64,000 bases of DNA, taken from the NCBI GenBank assembly GCA_031288285.1, contig JAITRQ010000005.1, positions 1-64,000 on the forward strand, read 5' to 3'. Both the position numbers and the translations under genes were made by a program. Positions 13,901 through 23,804 of the stretch are shown piece after piece (position 1 is the stretch's first letter; each line of letters starts with the position of its first letter). The notes below the pieces were generated by a model. It ran no database searches and was not told the origin of the DNA. It saw nothing but the letters and a program-made list of their open reading frames with translations. Origin of the DNA: Mycoplasmataceae bacterium (GTDB lineage Bacteria > Bacillota_I > Bacilli_A > Mycoplasmatales > Mycoplasmoidaceae).

Positions 13901-14681
13901 CACAACTGCTGGCATGGGTTTTGTAGGGTTAATCAATACTAATAATACTAATGGTGTGGATAGCAAAATTACTGACGCTTTATTCAAAAATTACCCTGAT
14001 GCTAGTGCTGATAACAATTCAGGTAATGTTGGTGGCTTATACCAATACACCCAGTATAATCCCGATTGAACAGTCGATGTCGCTGGTACACGTATAAATA
14101 TTTTAAGCAACATTAACAATAACTTGACTACTCCTGCTGCGATTAATAATTTTGCGAAAAATATTAGTGCGCAAGTCCGTAGTGCTGATTTTGACAAAAT
14201 CTATCAAGCAATTCAAAGTCATGATTCGTTAAGCGATAAAAAGAAATATTTAAATTTTGCTTTCCAACAAGATCCTGACAATCAATACCCAATGTTAGAT
14301 GCATCATATTATCAAGGCATTAATGGTGGTAATGCGAATAACAAACTTTTCCGCGTTAAAGACGGTAATGATTACATGTTTAAGCCCGATTCTACAGTAC
14401 CAACCGGTGTAAAAGCCGTAGCAGTAGCGATCAATTTGGGTGATTTGGGTGGTGAAGATAGTCGCAATATTGATTATGCCAGTGTATCTACTCATTTACA
14501 AACCGTTTTTGGTAAAGAAGTATTCTATAACTTACTAGTGCAAGCCGCTATGGATAGTATGCGTCAATCCGAAGCTACTCGTGCCGCAATTAAAGCTATT
14601 GGCAAGATCAATGTGTACGACCGTCGTTGAAATGATTTGCTAGGTCAAATTTGAGTTGATAATTACAAAGACAAAAATTAA
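10902..14681 (+). CDS. very large putative lipoprotein
   Basis: 1259 residues in one frame, with many TGA (Trp) codons. The N-terminus MKIRNKFLLSIATVAVIC and the lipobox LTSC-S (Cys about residue 27) mark a lipoprotein anchored on the outer face of the membrane. The rest is Asn-, Ser- and Thr-rich, mostly hydrophilic, with no repeats obvious by eye and no second membrane segment. An early segment (EAAWKLDQMYAKIRNEFL) recalls other large mollicute lipoproteins, but I do not recognise a defined domain. The ATG is preceded by no good ribosome site. It is convergent with coaX, overlapping it by 4 bp. Function is unknown; it is probably a surface or secreted-side protein. Confidence 0.85.
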
Positions 14682-15415
14682 TAATTACCAGTTATCATTG
14701 CATAACCCAATAACACTGCGTGGTGAATAATTTTTAAATGTGCATTTTGCTTAATGTGTAATTGCTTAATGCGCCCACCCGTTAAATAAACATGATGAAT
14801 ATTGTATTTGCGTACACAGTACGTCTTTAAATTATTTATAAAACCCATAAACATATGGTACGAACCACCCGCAATAGCACTATGTGTATCGTGACCTAAG
14901 TTATTAGTCAATGATGTGATTTGATCACCATTAATTTTAATCATAGCTGTTTGGGTAGTTAAATTATTAATTCCTGTAGCAATAGAGGGGGCGATTACCA
15001 CGCCGTAAATTTTATGTGTATTAATCGCAACAGCAAAAGTTGCAGTACCAAAACATATACCCAAAGCTTTAGAGTGTAGTCGACTAATCGATAATGCAAA
15101 TGCTAGAATATCCGTGCCAATTTCACTAAGATTTAATTTAGCAAGTTGGTGAAATGAAGGTACAAAATCTTTAGCCAAAATAATTTGCGGTTTAATATGG
15201 AAAAGTGTCAACAATGTCTTAGTGAATGGTTTATTAAAAGATGGCACTACTGAGCCAAAATAGATTTTAGTAATGTTAGTATGCGCTTGAAAAAGTGATT
15301 TCAAAACAGTTAGTGTACATTGCTTAGGACGAAGCCGAAAAACATGTTGCAATTGCTTATTGTTGAATAAACCAAATTTCACATAAGTGTTACCGACATC
15401 AATAATTAACTGCAT
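14678..15415 (-). CDS. coaX: type III pantothenate kinase
   Basis: 245 residues. It phosphorylates pantothenate, the first step of coenzyme A synthesis. The ASKHA phosphate loop DVGNTYVKFG is at residues 6-15, the conserved GTD at 100-102 supplies the expected catalytic Asp, and a GTATF segment follows at 123-127. The Asp that usually sits just before that GTAT motif is replaced (CFGTAT), a departure worth noting. C-terminal VYLTGG is normal. It lies 6 bp downstream of coaD, so two CoA-pathway enzymes are paired here. Confidence 0.92.
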   Translation of the reverse strand: MQLIIDVGNTYVKFGLFNNKQLQHVFRLRPKQCTLTVLKSLFQAHTNITKIYFGSVVPSFNKPFTKTLLTLFHIKPQIILAKDFVPSFHQLAKLNLSEIGTDILAFALSISRLHSKALGICFGTATFAVAINTHKIYGVVIAPSIATGINNLTTQTAMIKINGDQITSLTNNLGHDTHSAIAGGSYHMFMGFINNLKTYCVRKYNIHHVYLTGGRIKQLHIKQNAHLKIIHHAVLLGYAMITGNY

Positions 15416-15421
15416 AACGTT

Positions 15422-15868
15422 CTATTTTTGCGCGGCAAACTTTTTAATAGCTTGGTTTAACTTGCGAACACTTGAAGAAGAAATTTGTTTCAACCTTGAA
15501 TCTGCCACCAAAAATATTGTATCAATGGATTGATCTAGTGAATAATGCGCTTGTGCAATCGTCAATTCATAACGGTAATCTTTTAAATTACGTACCGATC
15601 GCACAATATATTGACAATGTAATTTTTTGGCTAAAGTCATCGTTAATCCGCGGTTTAATACCACTATTACATTTTTAATGTTCAATTCATTAATCTTATT
15701 TTTAACCCTTCGAAAGCGTTGTAGAATTGGCATTTGTTCTTTTTTGGATACGTTAAACGATACAGCAACATATAACTTATCAAATAATTTAGCCGCGCGT
15801 TTAATAATGTCTTCATGGCCTAAGTGCAATGGGTCAAATGAACCTGGAAATATTGCAATTTTTACCAT
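15422..15868 (-). CDS. coaD: phosphopantetheine adenylyltransferase
   Basis: 148 residues, slightly shorter than the usual 160. It transfers AMP to 4'-phosphopantetheine, the penultimate step of CoA synthesis. The nucleotidyltransferase signature GSFDPLHLGH (9-18) with its paired histidines, the VRSVRNLKDYRYE substrate segment and the late ISSSSVR motif (about 129-135) are all present. It is followed directly by coaX on the same strand and is divergent from pta, which uses CoA. Confidence 0.95.
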   Translation of the reverse strand: MVKIAIFPGSFDPLHLGHEDIIKRAAKLFDKLYVAVSFNVSKKEQMPILQRFRRVKNKINELNIKNVIVVLNRGLTMTLAKKLHCQYIVRSVRNLKDYRYELTIAQAHYSLDQSIDTIFLVADSRLKQISSSSVRKLNQAIKKFAAQK

Positions 15869-15922
15869 AAATAATTAACTATTTAATATTAACCGATTAG
15901 TTATAATTAGTGTCAAACAAAT

Positions 15923-16903
15923 ATGAGCATTATCCAACAACTTAAGCAAGTATTAATCAATTCTGATTTTAAACCACGAATTGTGTATGCTGAAGGTTGA
16001 AATCCAAATATTCAAGCAGCTGCATTAGAAGTAAGTAATAACGCCATTAAACCTTTTTTAATTTTCCATACCAAAAGTGAAATTCCTAGTAATTTTCGTT
16101 TGCCACACATCATTATTGATGAAGCTGATTTATCTAAATATACTAATCTTTTATTTGAATCAAGAAAAAGTAAAGGGATGACTCTTGAAGAAGCACAATC
16201 TTTAGTAAAACAACCCAATTATTTAGCAACACTTATTGTCAAAGCTAATGATGCTGATGGTGAAATTTGTGGTATTGATTACACCACTAAAGATACTCTC
16301 AAACCAGCATTACAAATTATCAAAACTGCTCCTGGTGCTAAATTAGTTACTAGTGCTTTTATTATGGAACGAGATAACGAAATTTATGTCTTTGGTGATT
16401 GTGCTATCAATCTTAATCCCACCCCTCAAGAATTGGCAGATATTACTAAAACAATTAGTCTATTCGCACGTGACATTGGTGGCATTAGTGACGTGAGAAC
16501 AGCAATGTTAAGCTATTCCACTAATGGTTCGGGGGCTGGTGAATCAGCCACTAAAGTGCAACAAGCATATACCTTGATAAAAAACGATTCTGAATTACAA
16601 TCGCAAAATATTCAAGTGTATGGTGAAATACAGTTTGATGCTGCTTTTGTTCCGACAGTTATGGCTAAAAAAGCCAAAAATATTGGTTGAACTAAAACTG
16701 CAAATACTTTTATTTTTCCTAATATTGATGCTGGTAACATTGGTTATAAAATTGCCCAACGTATGGGGCGATTTAATGCGATTGGCCCTACACTATTAGG
16801 CATTGCATCACCCGTGAACGATTTAAGTCGTGGTGCTTCACAAGAGGATGTGGTCGGACTATCTTACATTACTGGTGTGCAGTGTTTAAAACTACGAAAA
16901 TAA
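15923..16903 (+). CDS. pta: phosphate acetyltransferase
   Basis: 326 residues, standard for Pta. It interconverts acetyl-CoA and acetyl phosphate, which with acetate kinase yields ATP in fermentation. Characteristic stretches are RIVYAEGWN at the N-terminus, NPTPQELADI, MLSYSTNGSG, the KVQQA helix, VYGEIQFDAA, ANTFIFPNIDAGNIGYK and GIASPVNDLSRGAS. TGA (16688-16690) encodes Trp. It is divergent from coaD. AckA is not in the window. Confidence 0.96.
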
Positions 16904-16913
16904 ATTTTTAGTT

Positions 16914-18149
16914 TTAGTAAATATTAGTATTTTTTAAACCTGGATAAAAGAAATAATCAATAAATGTTTTACCGGGATTAGGATACTGGGTAGTAAATTT
17001 GTTCCCAAAAAAATCTTTATTAATTACATCCACTAAACCACTATAAAAATCATTAGATATTTGTACTTTTAATAAATAGATACCATTAAAATTAATAGTA
17101 ACATCTGTACCATCGGGAAAAGTGTCACCATCAAAATGTACCTCAAAACTTTGGTTAGGTAAACCAGAAAATAATTTACTAAAAAAATCTAACACATTAT
17201 CAATCGCTTTTGAAGAAATGTCTACAGTGTCATCAATTAACTTGTCTTTTATATAGTTAACCACCAAATTATTCACTCGTAAATTGATAGAGCAACATTG
17301 TAAAGCGGTACGATTATTAGTGGAACTAGCAATTCCACCATTTCATGTAATTTGGTATCCGTTAGAAATATCTAGAATTTTATCTTGTAGTGCAGTTTTA
17401 TATTGGTCAACAGTACCTGATGCTTCAATGTTATTGAGTTCAAAGCTTTCTTTAAACACATCGAACAAATTACTAAAATTATTGTCTTTTTCTAATTGAT
17501 AAGCGCCATAAATACTATCAATCAGGTCAACCGGATTATCCCAATAACCAAATGCTTGTCCCAAATTTAGCATATCGCGATTAAATGCCACTAAACTTTT
17601 TTTAGAGCTAGTATTCATTTGGTAATTGGTGGTCGAAACTGCTGTTGTCATGCTGGTTAAAATGGCTGATGAAGGTAAAAATCCAATAATGCCGATTGCT
17701 GCTCCAGTTAAATGATTAATTCAAAAATATGGTGCACGCATCTTATCTCTAAGAAATGTGTAATCAGTGGGTATTTTATCTTTGCGTCTGATGTGCATGA
17801 AACGTTTATAAACAAAGAAATAACACGGTAATAAAATTAATAAATTACCCAAAATTAAGGTAATTAAATAAATCACCACTCCCGTGATACCAACACACAC
17901 TTCTGTTAGTTCAGATTTAGTAAAATAATCAATTTTTAACATACCAGCAATCATATCTGCTAATGATCTGCCAAAAATATAATACATAATCAAACCAATA
18001 AGAATCAGTAATCAATTACCTGCACCCCAATATAAGATTTTCTTTCAACCCACAAAAAAACCAACAATCACTGGTAATAATATTCCTATAACCAATCAAA
18101 TAATTAATGGTAGTATCAAGCCAACGGTTCTAAAATCACCAGAAAACAT
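16914..18149 (-). CDS. membrane protein with large extracytoplasmic part, unknown
   Basis: 411 residues in one frame with TGA as Trp. Three long hydrophobic spans occupy about residues 8-35, 42-70 and 85-115. After the basic KRFMHIRRKDK comes a fourth span near 145-165 (GAAIGIIGFLPSSAI). The remaining ~240 residues are polar and probably face outside. No motif is recognised. The start ATG (18147-18149) is in a short intergenic stretch, divergent from the RNase P RNA gene. It is convergent with pta at its 3' end, 10 bp apart. Confidence 0.72.
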
Positions 18150-18201
18150 AACGTAGTACTATTATAAAGCATATCTTTGCTTAAATAATCTACGACTTAG
18201 G

Positions 18202-18207
18202 TATAAT
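18202..18207 (+). promoter_or_regulatory. -10 box of rnpB
   Basis: A perfect TATAAT lies 5-6 bp upstream of the predicted 5' end of the RNase P RNA. The best -35-like sequence (TTGCTT at 18177-18182) is 19 bp away, so it is weak. Confidence 0.6.
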
Positions 18208-18212
18208 ACTAT

Positions 18213-18596
18213 CGTGAGCAATTGATCGCTATACCTAGTGTGTAGAGGAAAGTCCGTGCTTGCACAGACTGCGATGTCTGTAATGTTTTTGTAGGTGTGA
18301 AACTATAAACCCTAGAGTCATTAGCTTGACTACGGCTGCGGAGTAATCTAAGTACTTTACTGTATATGATTACGAAGCATCAAAGTGCCACAGTGACGAA
18401 CAAAAGAGAAATCTTGAAGTGAAACGCGGTAAACCCCAAAAGCAAGAAACCTAAATATTGGTAAGGGAACGAATCACTAAGAATCAAATTAAGTGATTTG
18501 AATAATTGTGTATAACAATTGTTAGACAAATGATCAATACTGCTACTAGTGTGTTAAATACTAAATAGCGGCACAGAATACGGCTTACGCTCACGA
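18213..18596 (+). ncRNA. rnpB: RNase P RNA (M1 RNA homologue)
   Basis: About 384 nt. It contains the universal core GAGGAAAGTCCGTGCTTGCA near 18244 and, at the 3' side, ACAGAATACGGCTTACGCTC. The 5' CGTGAGC (18213-18219) pairs exactly with GCTCACG (18589-18595), defining helix P1 and both ends. This is the catalytic RNA that trims tRNA 5' leaders. Its protein partner gene rnpA is at 31996. It is followed by a terminator and two tRNA genes. Confidence 0.95.
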
Positions 18597-18608
18597 AAGC
18601 TATAAGAT

Positions 18609-18640
18609 AAAAAGACCTTAATTCGTTTTTGGTCTTTTTT
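18609..18640 (+). terminator. rho-independent terminator after rnpB
   Basis: AAAAAGACC (18609-18617) pairs with GGTCTTTTT (18631-18639) across a 13-nt loop and runs into a T-rich tail (TTTTTTCTTTTT). Confidence 0.85.
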
Positions 18641-18692
18641 CTTTTTACACTTCACAAATAAATACACCATACATTTTTAAACACCAATTAAC

Positions 18693-18698
18693 TATAAT
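18693..18698 (+). promoter_or_regulatory. -10 box for the tRNA-Cys/tRNA-Arg pair
   Basis: A TATAAT lies about 22 bp before the first base of tRNA-Cys. No strong -35 is evident. Confidence 0.45.
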
Positions 18699-18719
18699 AA
18701 TATGCGTTGTTGTCAATGT

Positions 18720-18794
18720 GGTGCCATAGCCAAGTGGTAAGGTCCGAAGCTGCAACCTTCGTATTCGTCAGTTCGAATCTGACTGGCACCTCCA
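18720..18794 (+). tRNA. tRNA-Cys (GCA)
   Basis: 75 nt including an encoded CCA. Acceptor GGTGCCA pairs with TGGCACC. The anticodon loop CTGCAAC gives GCA. The T arm GTTCGAATC is standard. Confidence 0.96.
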
Positions 18795-18800
18795 TTATAT

Positions 18801-18877
18801 GCGCCCATAGCTCAATTGGACAGAGCGCTTGGCTACGAACCAAGAGGTTGTGGGTTCAACTCCTGCTGGGCGCGCCA
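18801..18877 (+). tRNA. tRNA-Arg (ACG)
   Basis: 77 nt with encoded CCA. Acceptor GCGCCCA pairs with TGGGCGC. The anticodon loop CTACGAA gives ACG (read as ICG). It lies 6 bp after tRNA-Cys, so the two are probably co-transcribed. Confidence 0.95.
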
Positions 18878-18890
18878 TATCAATTATTTG

Positions 18891-18929
18891 ATCTCACATT
18901 TTATTTTCTTGTAGATGTGAGATTTTTTT
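18891..18929 (+). terminator. rho-independent terminator after the tRNA pair
   Basis: ATCTCACAT (18891-18899) pairs perfectly with ATGTGAGAT (18915-18923) and is followed by T7. The end of its T tract overlaps the TTGACA -35 element of the next gene. Confidence 0.88.
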
Positions 18930-18969
18930 GACAATCTTTTTTTTTTTTTTTTGTTTATGGAAATATAAT
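18928..18969 (+). promoter_or_regulatory. candidate phase-variable promoter with T16 tract
   Basis: A perfect TTGACA (18928-18933) and a perfect TATAAT (18964-18969) are separated by 30 bp that contain an uninterrupted run of 16 T (18937-18952). A normal spacer is 16-18 bp, so as written the promoter should be poorly active. Slippage in the tract would change the spacing. The arrangement resembles the homopolymer in the -35/-10 spacer of the vlp genes of Mycoplasma hyorhinis (established precedent). Operation here is inferred. Confidence 0.6.
18937..18952 (+). repeat. T16 homopolymer tract
   Basis: Sixteen consecutive T lie in the promoter region of the LRR surface gene at 18985. On the sense strand it is the same length as the tract upstream of the LRR lipoprotein at 25583. 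Confidence 0.95.
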
Positions 18970-18984
18970 CATGATTACAATACA

Positions 18985-20463
18985 ATGGTAACCAAAAAGC
19001 ATTGATTGCATTGAACTACTATCAGTTTTGTAGCCATCGTTGCTACAATGTGTATGGGTATTACTTTATCTACTCATACTAATTCTTTTATTACTTTAAA
19101 ATCACCAAATCGCAATGCCATAAATGATGATTTCACTATTGACGATGCAGCATTTTTGACTAGTTGTGGATTAGATCCTGCCGATGGTAAAAGCAATCTT
19201 AAAGCAACAATTACCAAAGAGGTATCGTGGGATAAAAAAAATAACCAAATTTATGGTGAAGTATCATTAGCGGCTGAACAACCAGATTCAATCTCTACCA
19301 TCACTTCTTCTACAAGTGACCCGTTTTACCAAGAAGGATTTAACATCCCCACAGTTGTAAGGCAAAAGATCACCACAAATGGTCAAAGTACTTTTTATAA
19401 CTATAACGTTACCACATTAACTGATAATGCATTTAAATCTGCTATCCACTTAGGGGGTGATTTAACCATTTCTAATTCAATAACAAGCGTAGGTACAAAT
19501 GCATTTGATGGCTGTTCGGGTCTTAAAAAATTAGTAATTAATGCAAACATGGATAATTGAGTGAACACATTCGTTGGATGCAGTGCACTCAACACAATCA
19601 CTATTAACGGAAATATGAATAAATGCGAGAATTGCTTCCCTGAATATCCAGATTCTGTCTCTCAATTAGAAATTAATCGTAATATTGGCAAAGATAATAT
19701 CGATTGTTTCGGTGCCATTTGAAACACCATTATTATCGGCGAAACAGTAACTAATATTGCTGTACCAATTTGTCTTAATCTATCAAATGCAACTAACATT
19801 TTATTTTGTGGTCCGTTGCCAATCATGCCCGCAACTGTATTTAATACCCAAGATATTTCTAAATATAATGCTATTTGAATAAATAAAACTTTTCAGCAGG
19901 CGTATCAAACATTTTTCCCCAATTTTCATACCGTTGATAAATTGTTAGTTAATGGCTATTTTATTGGTCCAAAAACTTTCCCCAAAACTTACCAATATGA
20001 TTATTACAATAATAATCAACCATACAATGCGGTACCTGATAGAGCTTTTGACACCTTAATGCAAAGCACTATCCCTACACCCATATCTCCGGCACACATT
20101 ATTTCATCGTCATTAACATATCGCTTAGTAAATGCACCAAGTTGAGTCTATATTCAAATGATAAATAGTTATCCCGTAATTTATTGAAATAACGCTACCA
20201 CTAGTGGTAAATTTACAATTTATATGACCCAATGTTATCAATACATTATTGAATCTGAAAATCAGCGAAAAACCTATTACACCGATACATACCACTTATC
20301 TTATCCAATCTATTTTGAAATCTTGCCTATTTATACTACCCAAACCATATACGATACTATGGGAGTATTTGCTTTAGTAATGGTTACTATCCTAACCGGT
20401 TGTTTAATTGCCAATGCAGCAATTAAAAAATATAGTAAACCTAAGAAAAGGAAAAAATCATAA
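18985..20463 (+). CDS. LRR (BspA-like) membrane-anchored surface protein
   Basis: 492 residues. The N-terminal signal (MVTKKHWLHW, then a hydrophobic span) has no lipobox. LRR_5-type units follow from about residue 130: TLTDNAFKSAIHLGG, SVGTNAFDGCSGLKKLVIN, FVGCSALNTITI. The protein ends with a membrane span (about 460-480) and a basic tail KKYSKPKKRKKS, so it should sit outside the cell, anchored at its C-terminus. TGA is Trp. The start ATG (18985) is the first in frame after the TATAAT. The T16 promoter tract upstream suggests on/off variation. The stop overlaps the next start (TAATG), coupling it to the membrane protein at 20463. Confidence 0.85.
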
Positions 20464-21254
20464 TGCTTTGAAGCCCAGGACACATTAAAATATTATTGCC
20501 ATTGATATTAGCTACAATTATTTTTTTAATATTCCTATATAGATATTATCGCAAACATCCAGAAAAAAATAAATGTATACCGTTCGTGTATGTCACAATA
20601 CTGATGTTAACTGGCGAAGCAGTTAAACAACTTGTTAATTTTTTTGGTACACATCCTTTTGATGTTTGGGCATTACCATTTACTTTCTGTGCCTCTAATC
20701 TCATTTGGTATTCAGTCTTGTCTTTCACCAAAAAACACGATACTAGATTATGTAAAACTAGCTGCGCATTAGCCTATGCTATCAGCATTATAGTGGGGGT
20801 TATGATTATCATTCGTCCCGATTCTGAATTTGGTATTTCTAATGATGGTAATGTCATGGAAAATTACAATAGGTTTTGGGGGTTAATGTATCACGTTTTT
20901 GAAGTGTTTGCTGTCGTGTGATTAATTATTTGAAAACCGTGTAAATTTCAATGGAAAGACGCTATATATATCTTCCCTTCAGTATTAATGGTATTAATAT
21001 TTATGGGTGGAGTAAGTTGAATATTTGATGAAAACTGAACACAAATGTTACATTCTGATTATTATCTATTCATTCTTCCTGAAAGTATGTTCTACACCCC
21101 TTTATTCACGGTGGGTGTTATATGCTGTGATTTTGCTGTTTTTGTTGTGGGCTTTTCTCTTGGAATGTGTCTATACAAATGAGTGATACCGTATATATCG
21201 AAACAAATACAAAAGTATCATTGAATAGACAAATTGACACGCCGTATTAAATAG
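20463..21254 (+). CDS. YwaF/TP0381-like integral membrane protein
   Basis: 263 residues with about seven hydrophobic spans. The segment GEAVKQLVNFF, followed by WALPFTFCAS, fits the intg_mem_TP0381 / YwaF family (Glu-x-x-Lys then LP-x-x-x-C), whose role is unknown. The start overlaps the LRR gene stop by one base (TAATG), so it probably depends on that transcript and would share its T16-controlled promoter. It ends one base before the convergent glf stop codon. A relative occurs at 44635. Confidence 0.75.
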
Positions 21255-21255
21255 T

Positions 21256-22422
21256 TTAATAATTAATTAATATTTGCGCAACTTTAGCCATGGCATTTGC
21301 AATCGCATCGTCCATATCAAAATAGCTGTATTCAGCTAATCGTCCCAGCAAATGTAAGTTTTTTATTTTTTTAATTTCGGTTAAATATTTATTGAATATT
21401 AAATCCGTTTCAAAAGACTTGACCGAATAAAAACGGTGACTTGGTGTGCTTGCATCAGGATTGTATGCACGGGGATATTCTTTAGAAACCGTTGTAACAT
21501 TACGAATATCGTGTTGTAAAGATAATTTTTTATATTCAGTAATTCTAGTCATACTAGGGTCGGCAGGATAATTAATAACTCCGACTTCTTGATAAGCATC
21601 AACATTGTGTGTTTCTAAAACTATATCTAAACTACGATACAGTAAATAACCGTATTTATTTTCAAGCAATTCATCAACCGAACCACAATAAAATATAGTC
21701 TTTTTACACTCTGTATCATTTAAATAAGTACGATTATTTTTAATTTTTAATATATCGGGTCCATTAACGCCGTAATTTACTTTGATATTTTTGTGTTTTA
21801 ACATGTTGCGAATCATTTGGGTGTAACCACCAATTGGTACGCCTTGATATTTATCCCGCGGAAAAAAATTATTAGATTTATCTAAATGAATCATAATGCG
21901 GTCTAAGACGCTATGATCGATTTTATCCATACTTTGACCCCACATTTTAGTAGAGTAATTAACATAGATATTGTCGTACACATACTGTCCAAATGTTTGC
22001 ACGCCGGGATGTGTTGCGTTTATCAAATCATAAATTGAAATAAATTTCTTATTTTTAGCTAATTTAATAATTTGTTTAATGATTAATGAAGCATTTTTAC
22101 CCGCAAGTGCTGCGATAGATGCAAGATTTAATGGTAAAACAATTTTTTGCTTTTCTACCACCGCTAATACTTGATGTTTGTATGTATTGAATTTAGTGAA
22201 TTTACTAATAAAATCATAGACTTGTTTGTTTTGAGTGTGAAAAACATGTGGTCCATATTTGTGAATCATAATCCCATGTTCGTTAAGATAATCATAACAA
22301 TTACCACCAGGATGAGTTCGTTGTTCGTAGATGGTAACTTTGTGCCCTTGTTCTGCTAATAGCCTAGCAGCAGTTGCCCCCGAAAGTCCTGCACCGAAAA
22401 TAATTACATCTAACTTCGCCAT
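21256..22422 (-). CDS. glf: UDP-galactopyranose mutase
   Basis: 388 residues. This flavoenzyme converts UDP-galactopyranose to UDP-galactofuranose, the donor for galactofuranosyl glycans or glycolipids. The FAD site GAGLSGATAAR is at 10-20, then YEQRTHPGGNCYD, IHKYGPHVFHT and the later NYPADPSMTRITEYK and GRLAEYSYFDMDDAI, all diagnostic of Glf. The glycosyltransferases in this window (3564, 37909, 48848) are possible users of the product. A Galf-containing surface glycan is inferred. Confidence 0.97.
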   Translation of the reverse strand: MAKLDVIIFGAGLSGATAARLLAEQGHKVTIYEQRTHPGGNCYDYLNEHGIMIHKYGPHVFHTQNKQVYDFISKFTKFNTYKHQVLAVVEKQKIVLPLNLASIAALAGKNASLIIKQIIKLAKNKKFISIYDLINATHPGVQTFGQYVYDNIYVNYSTKMWGQSMDKIDHSVLDRIMIHLDKSNNFFPRDKYQGVPIGGYTQMIRNMLKHKNIKVNYGVNGPDILKIKNNRTYLNDTECKKTIFYCGSVDELLENKYGYLLYRSLDIVLETHNVDAYQEVGVINYPADPSMTRITEYKKLSLQHDIRNVTTVSKEYPRAYNPDASTPSHRFYSVKSFETDLIFNKYLTEIKKIKNLHLLGRLAEYSYFDMDDAIANAMAKVAQILINY

Positions 22423-22609
22423 ATGAGTCTATTAATTATACCTGCGGTTATATACCTGGCAATATTAAAGACACATAAATTATCCATACATTTCATGGCT
22501 GCGATCGGCATATCATATAAAATATTTTTTGATGGTATATTAATTTATTTAAAATTTCATTTTTATTGTATACTATGCTATATAGTTTCTATATAGCTAA
22601 AGAGTCAAC

Positions 22610-22795
22610 ATGTCAACATCTAAAAAATTACACAGCATATGAGTAGAAGAGGAAAAATGAAAAATAATGAAAAAAGTTGCTGATGTCACGGAATTACCAA
22701 TGAGTCGAATGATTCGTGAAATGTTTAGACTTTATTACAAAAAATTTTTGAAATATAAACAATTAGATCCAAAACTTACGATTGGGGATTTATAA
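22610..22795 (+). CDS. small putative DNA-binding protein next to the methyltransferase
   Basis: 61 residues, starting MSTSKKLHSIWVEEEKWKIM with TGA as Trp at two positions. The pattern of a short N-terminal strand followed by VADVTELPMSRMIREMF resembles a ribbon-helix-helix or short helix-turn-helix regulator. The similarity is by eye only. It ends 1 bp before the methyltransferase ATG, in the position typical for a control gene of a restriction-modification operon. Confidence 0.5.
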
Positions 22796-22796
22796 T

Positions 22797-23804
22797 ATGA
22801 ATGAAAATATGAATTCTAAGAAAAAAGAACTTGGACAATTTTTTACTAAAAAAAACATTTGGTTAACGGACCCAGTACAAAAATTTATTAAAAGCAACTT
22901 TAGAGGCATTATTTTGGATCCATTTGCTGGCGCGGGTGATATTCTTCAAGCCGTTTTTATTATGTTAAAATCCAAAGTAAAATTAGTGGGCTTTGATATT
23001 GATAAGAATTTAAAATGGAAATTTAACGACAGCTTAAACTGTATACCAATTATAAAGAATGGTTTTATCGTAACTAATCCACCATATTTATCAAAAAATA
23101 GTTGTAAGCGTAATAAATTTAATCAAACTTATAACAAATATTTTATGCAATGTAAACACGAAGATTTGTATATGATAGCCTTAGAAAAAATGATTCAAAC
23201 AGGCCTTCCCGGCATAGCTGTTGTGCCAGAAACATTTATTAACTCATCGTTCCCAAAACACAAAATAAATTTAGTAGTCATTATTGAACCGAACCCTTTT
23301 GATGATACTGAGGTGCCAATATGTGTAGTGTGCTTTAATGAAAAAAAGATTCAATCATTTAGTGATGATTATTTAATTTATAAAAATTATGATTTAATTG
23401 GTAAATATTCAGAATTATTTAAATCAGTCCCCAACCCAAATAAAATTTTAAAAGATATAAGATTCAACGATAAATTCGGCAATATTGCGATTCGTGGTAT
23501 TGATTCTACAAATCCAGAGCATAAAATTAAGTTTTGTTTGGTTGGAGAAATAAATTATGATCTTAATAAAATATCTAGTTCTTCTCGCTCTATTACAGTT
23601 GTTTCTACAAAAATAGAGTACAAAAATTCTCAATTAATTAGACTTATTAATAATTGCAATTTGATATTAAATAAATTTAGGTCTAAAACCAAAGATGTAT
23701 TATTGTCTCCTTTTAAAGGTAATAATAAAAACGGGGTTAGGAGAAGACGTTTAGATTATTTTATTGCTAGGCAAATAATTTCTAAAGCTATAGAAACTAT
23801 TTAA
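22797..23804 (+). CDS. type II DNA adenine-N6 methyltransferase
   Basis: 335 residues. Visible motifs are ELGQFFTKK at the N-terminus, motif I DPFAGAGDIL (S-adenosylmethionine binding, about residues 42-51) and motif IV IVTNPPYL (about 96-103). This is the order of gamma-class adenine methylases. The target recognition region follows; the specificity cannot be read. The ATG at 22797 is chosen because it sits 1 bp after the upstream small gene; an in-frame TTG at 22782 is possible. It is convergent with, and overlaps by 8 bp, the presumed endonuclease gene, so this looks like a complete type II system. Confidence 0.88.
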   Translation: MNENMNSKKKELGQFFTKKNIWLTDPVQKFIKSNFRGIILDPFAGAGDILQAVFIMLKSKVKLVGFDIDKNLKWKFNDSLNCIPIIKNGFIVTNPPYLSKNSCKRNKFNQTYNKYFMQCKHEDLYMIALEKMIQTGLPGIAVVPETFINSSFPKHKINLVVIIEPNPFDDTEVPICVVCFNEKKIQSFSDDYLIYKNYDLIGKYSELFKSVPNPNKILKDIRFNDKFGNIAIRGIDSTNPEHKIKFCLVGEINYDLNKISSSSRSITVVSTKIEYKNSQLIRLINNCNLILNKFRSKTKDVLLSPFKGNNKNGVRRRRLDYFIARQIISKAIETI

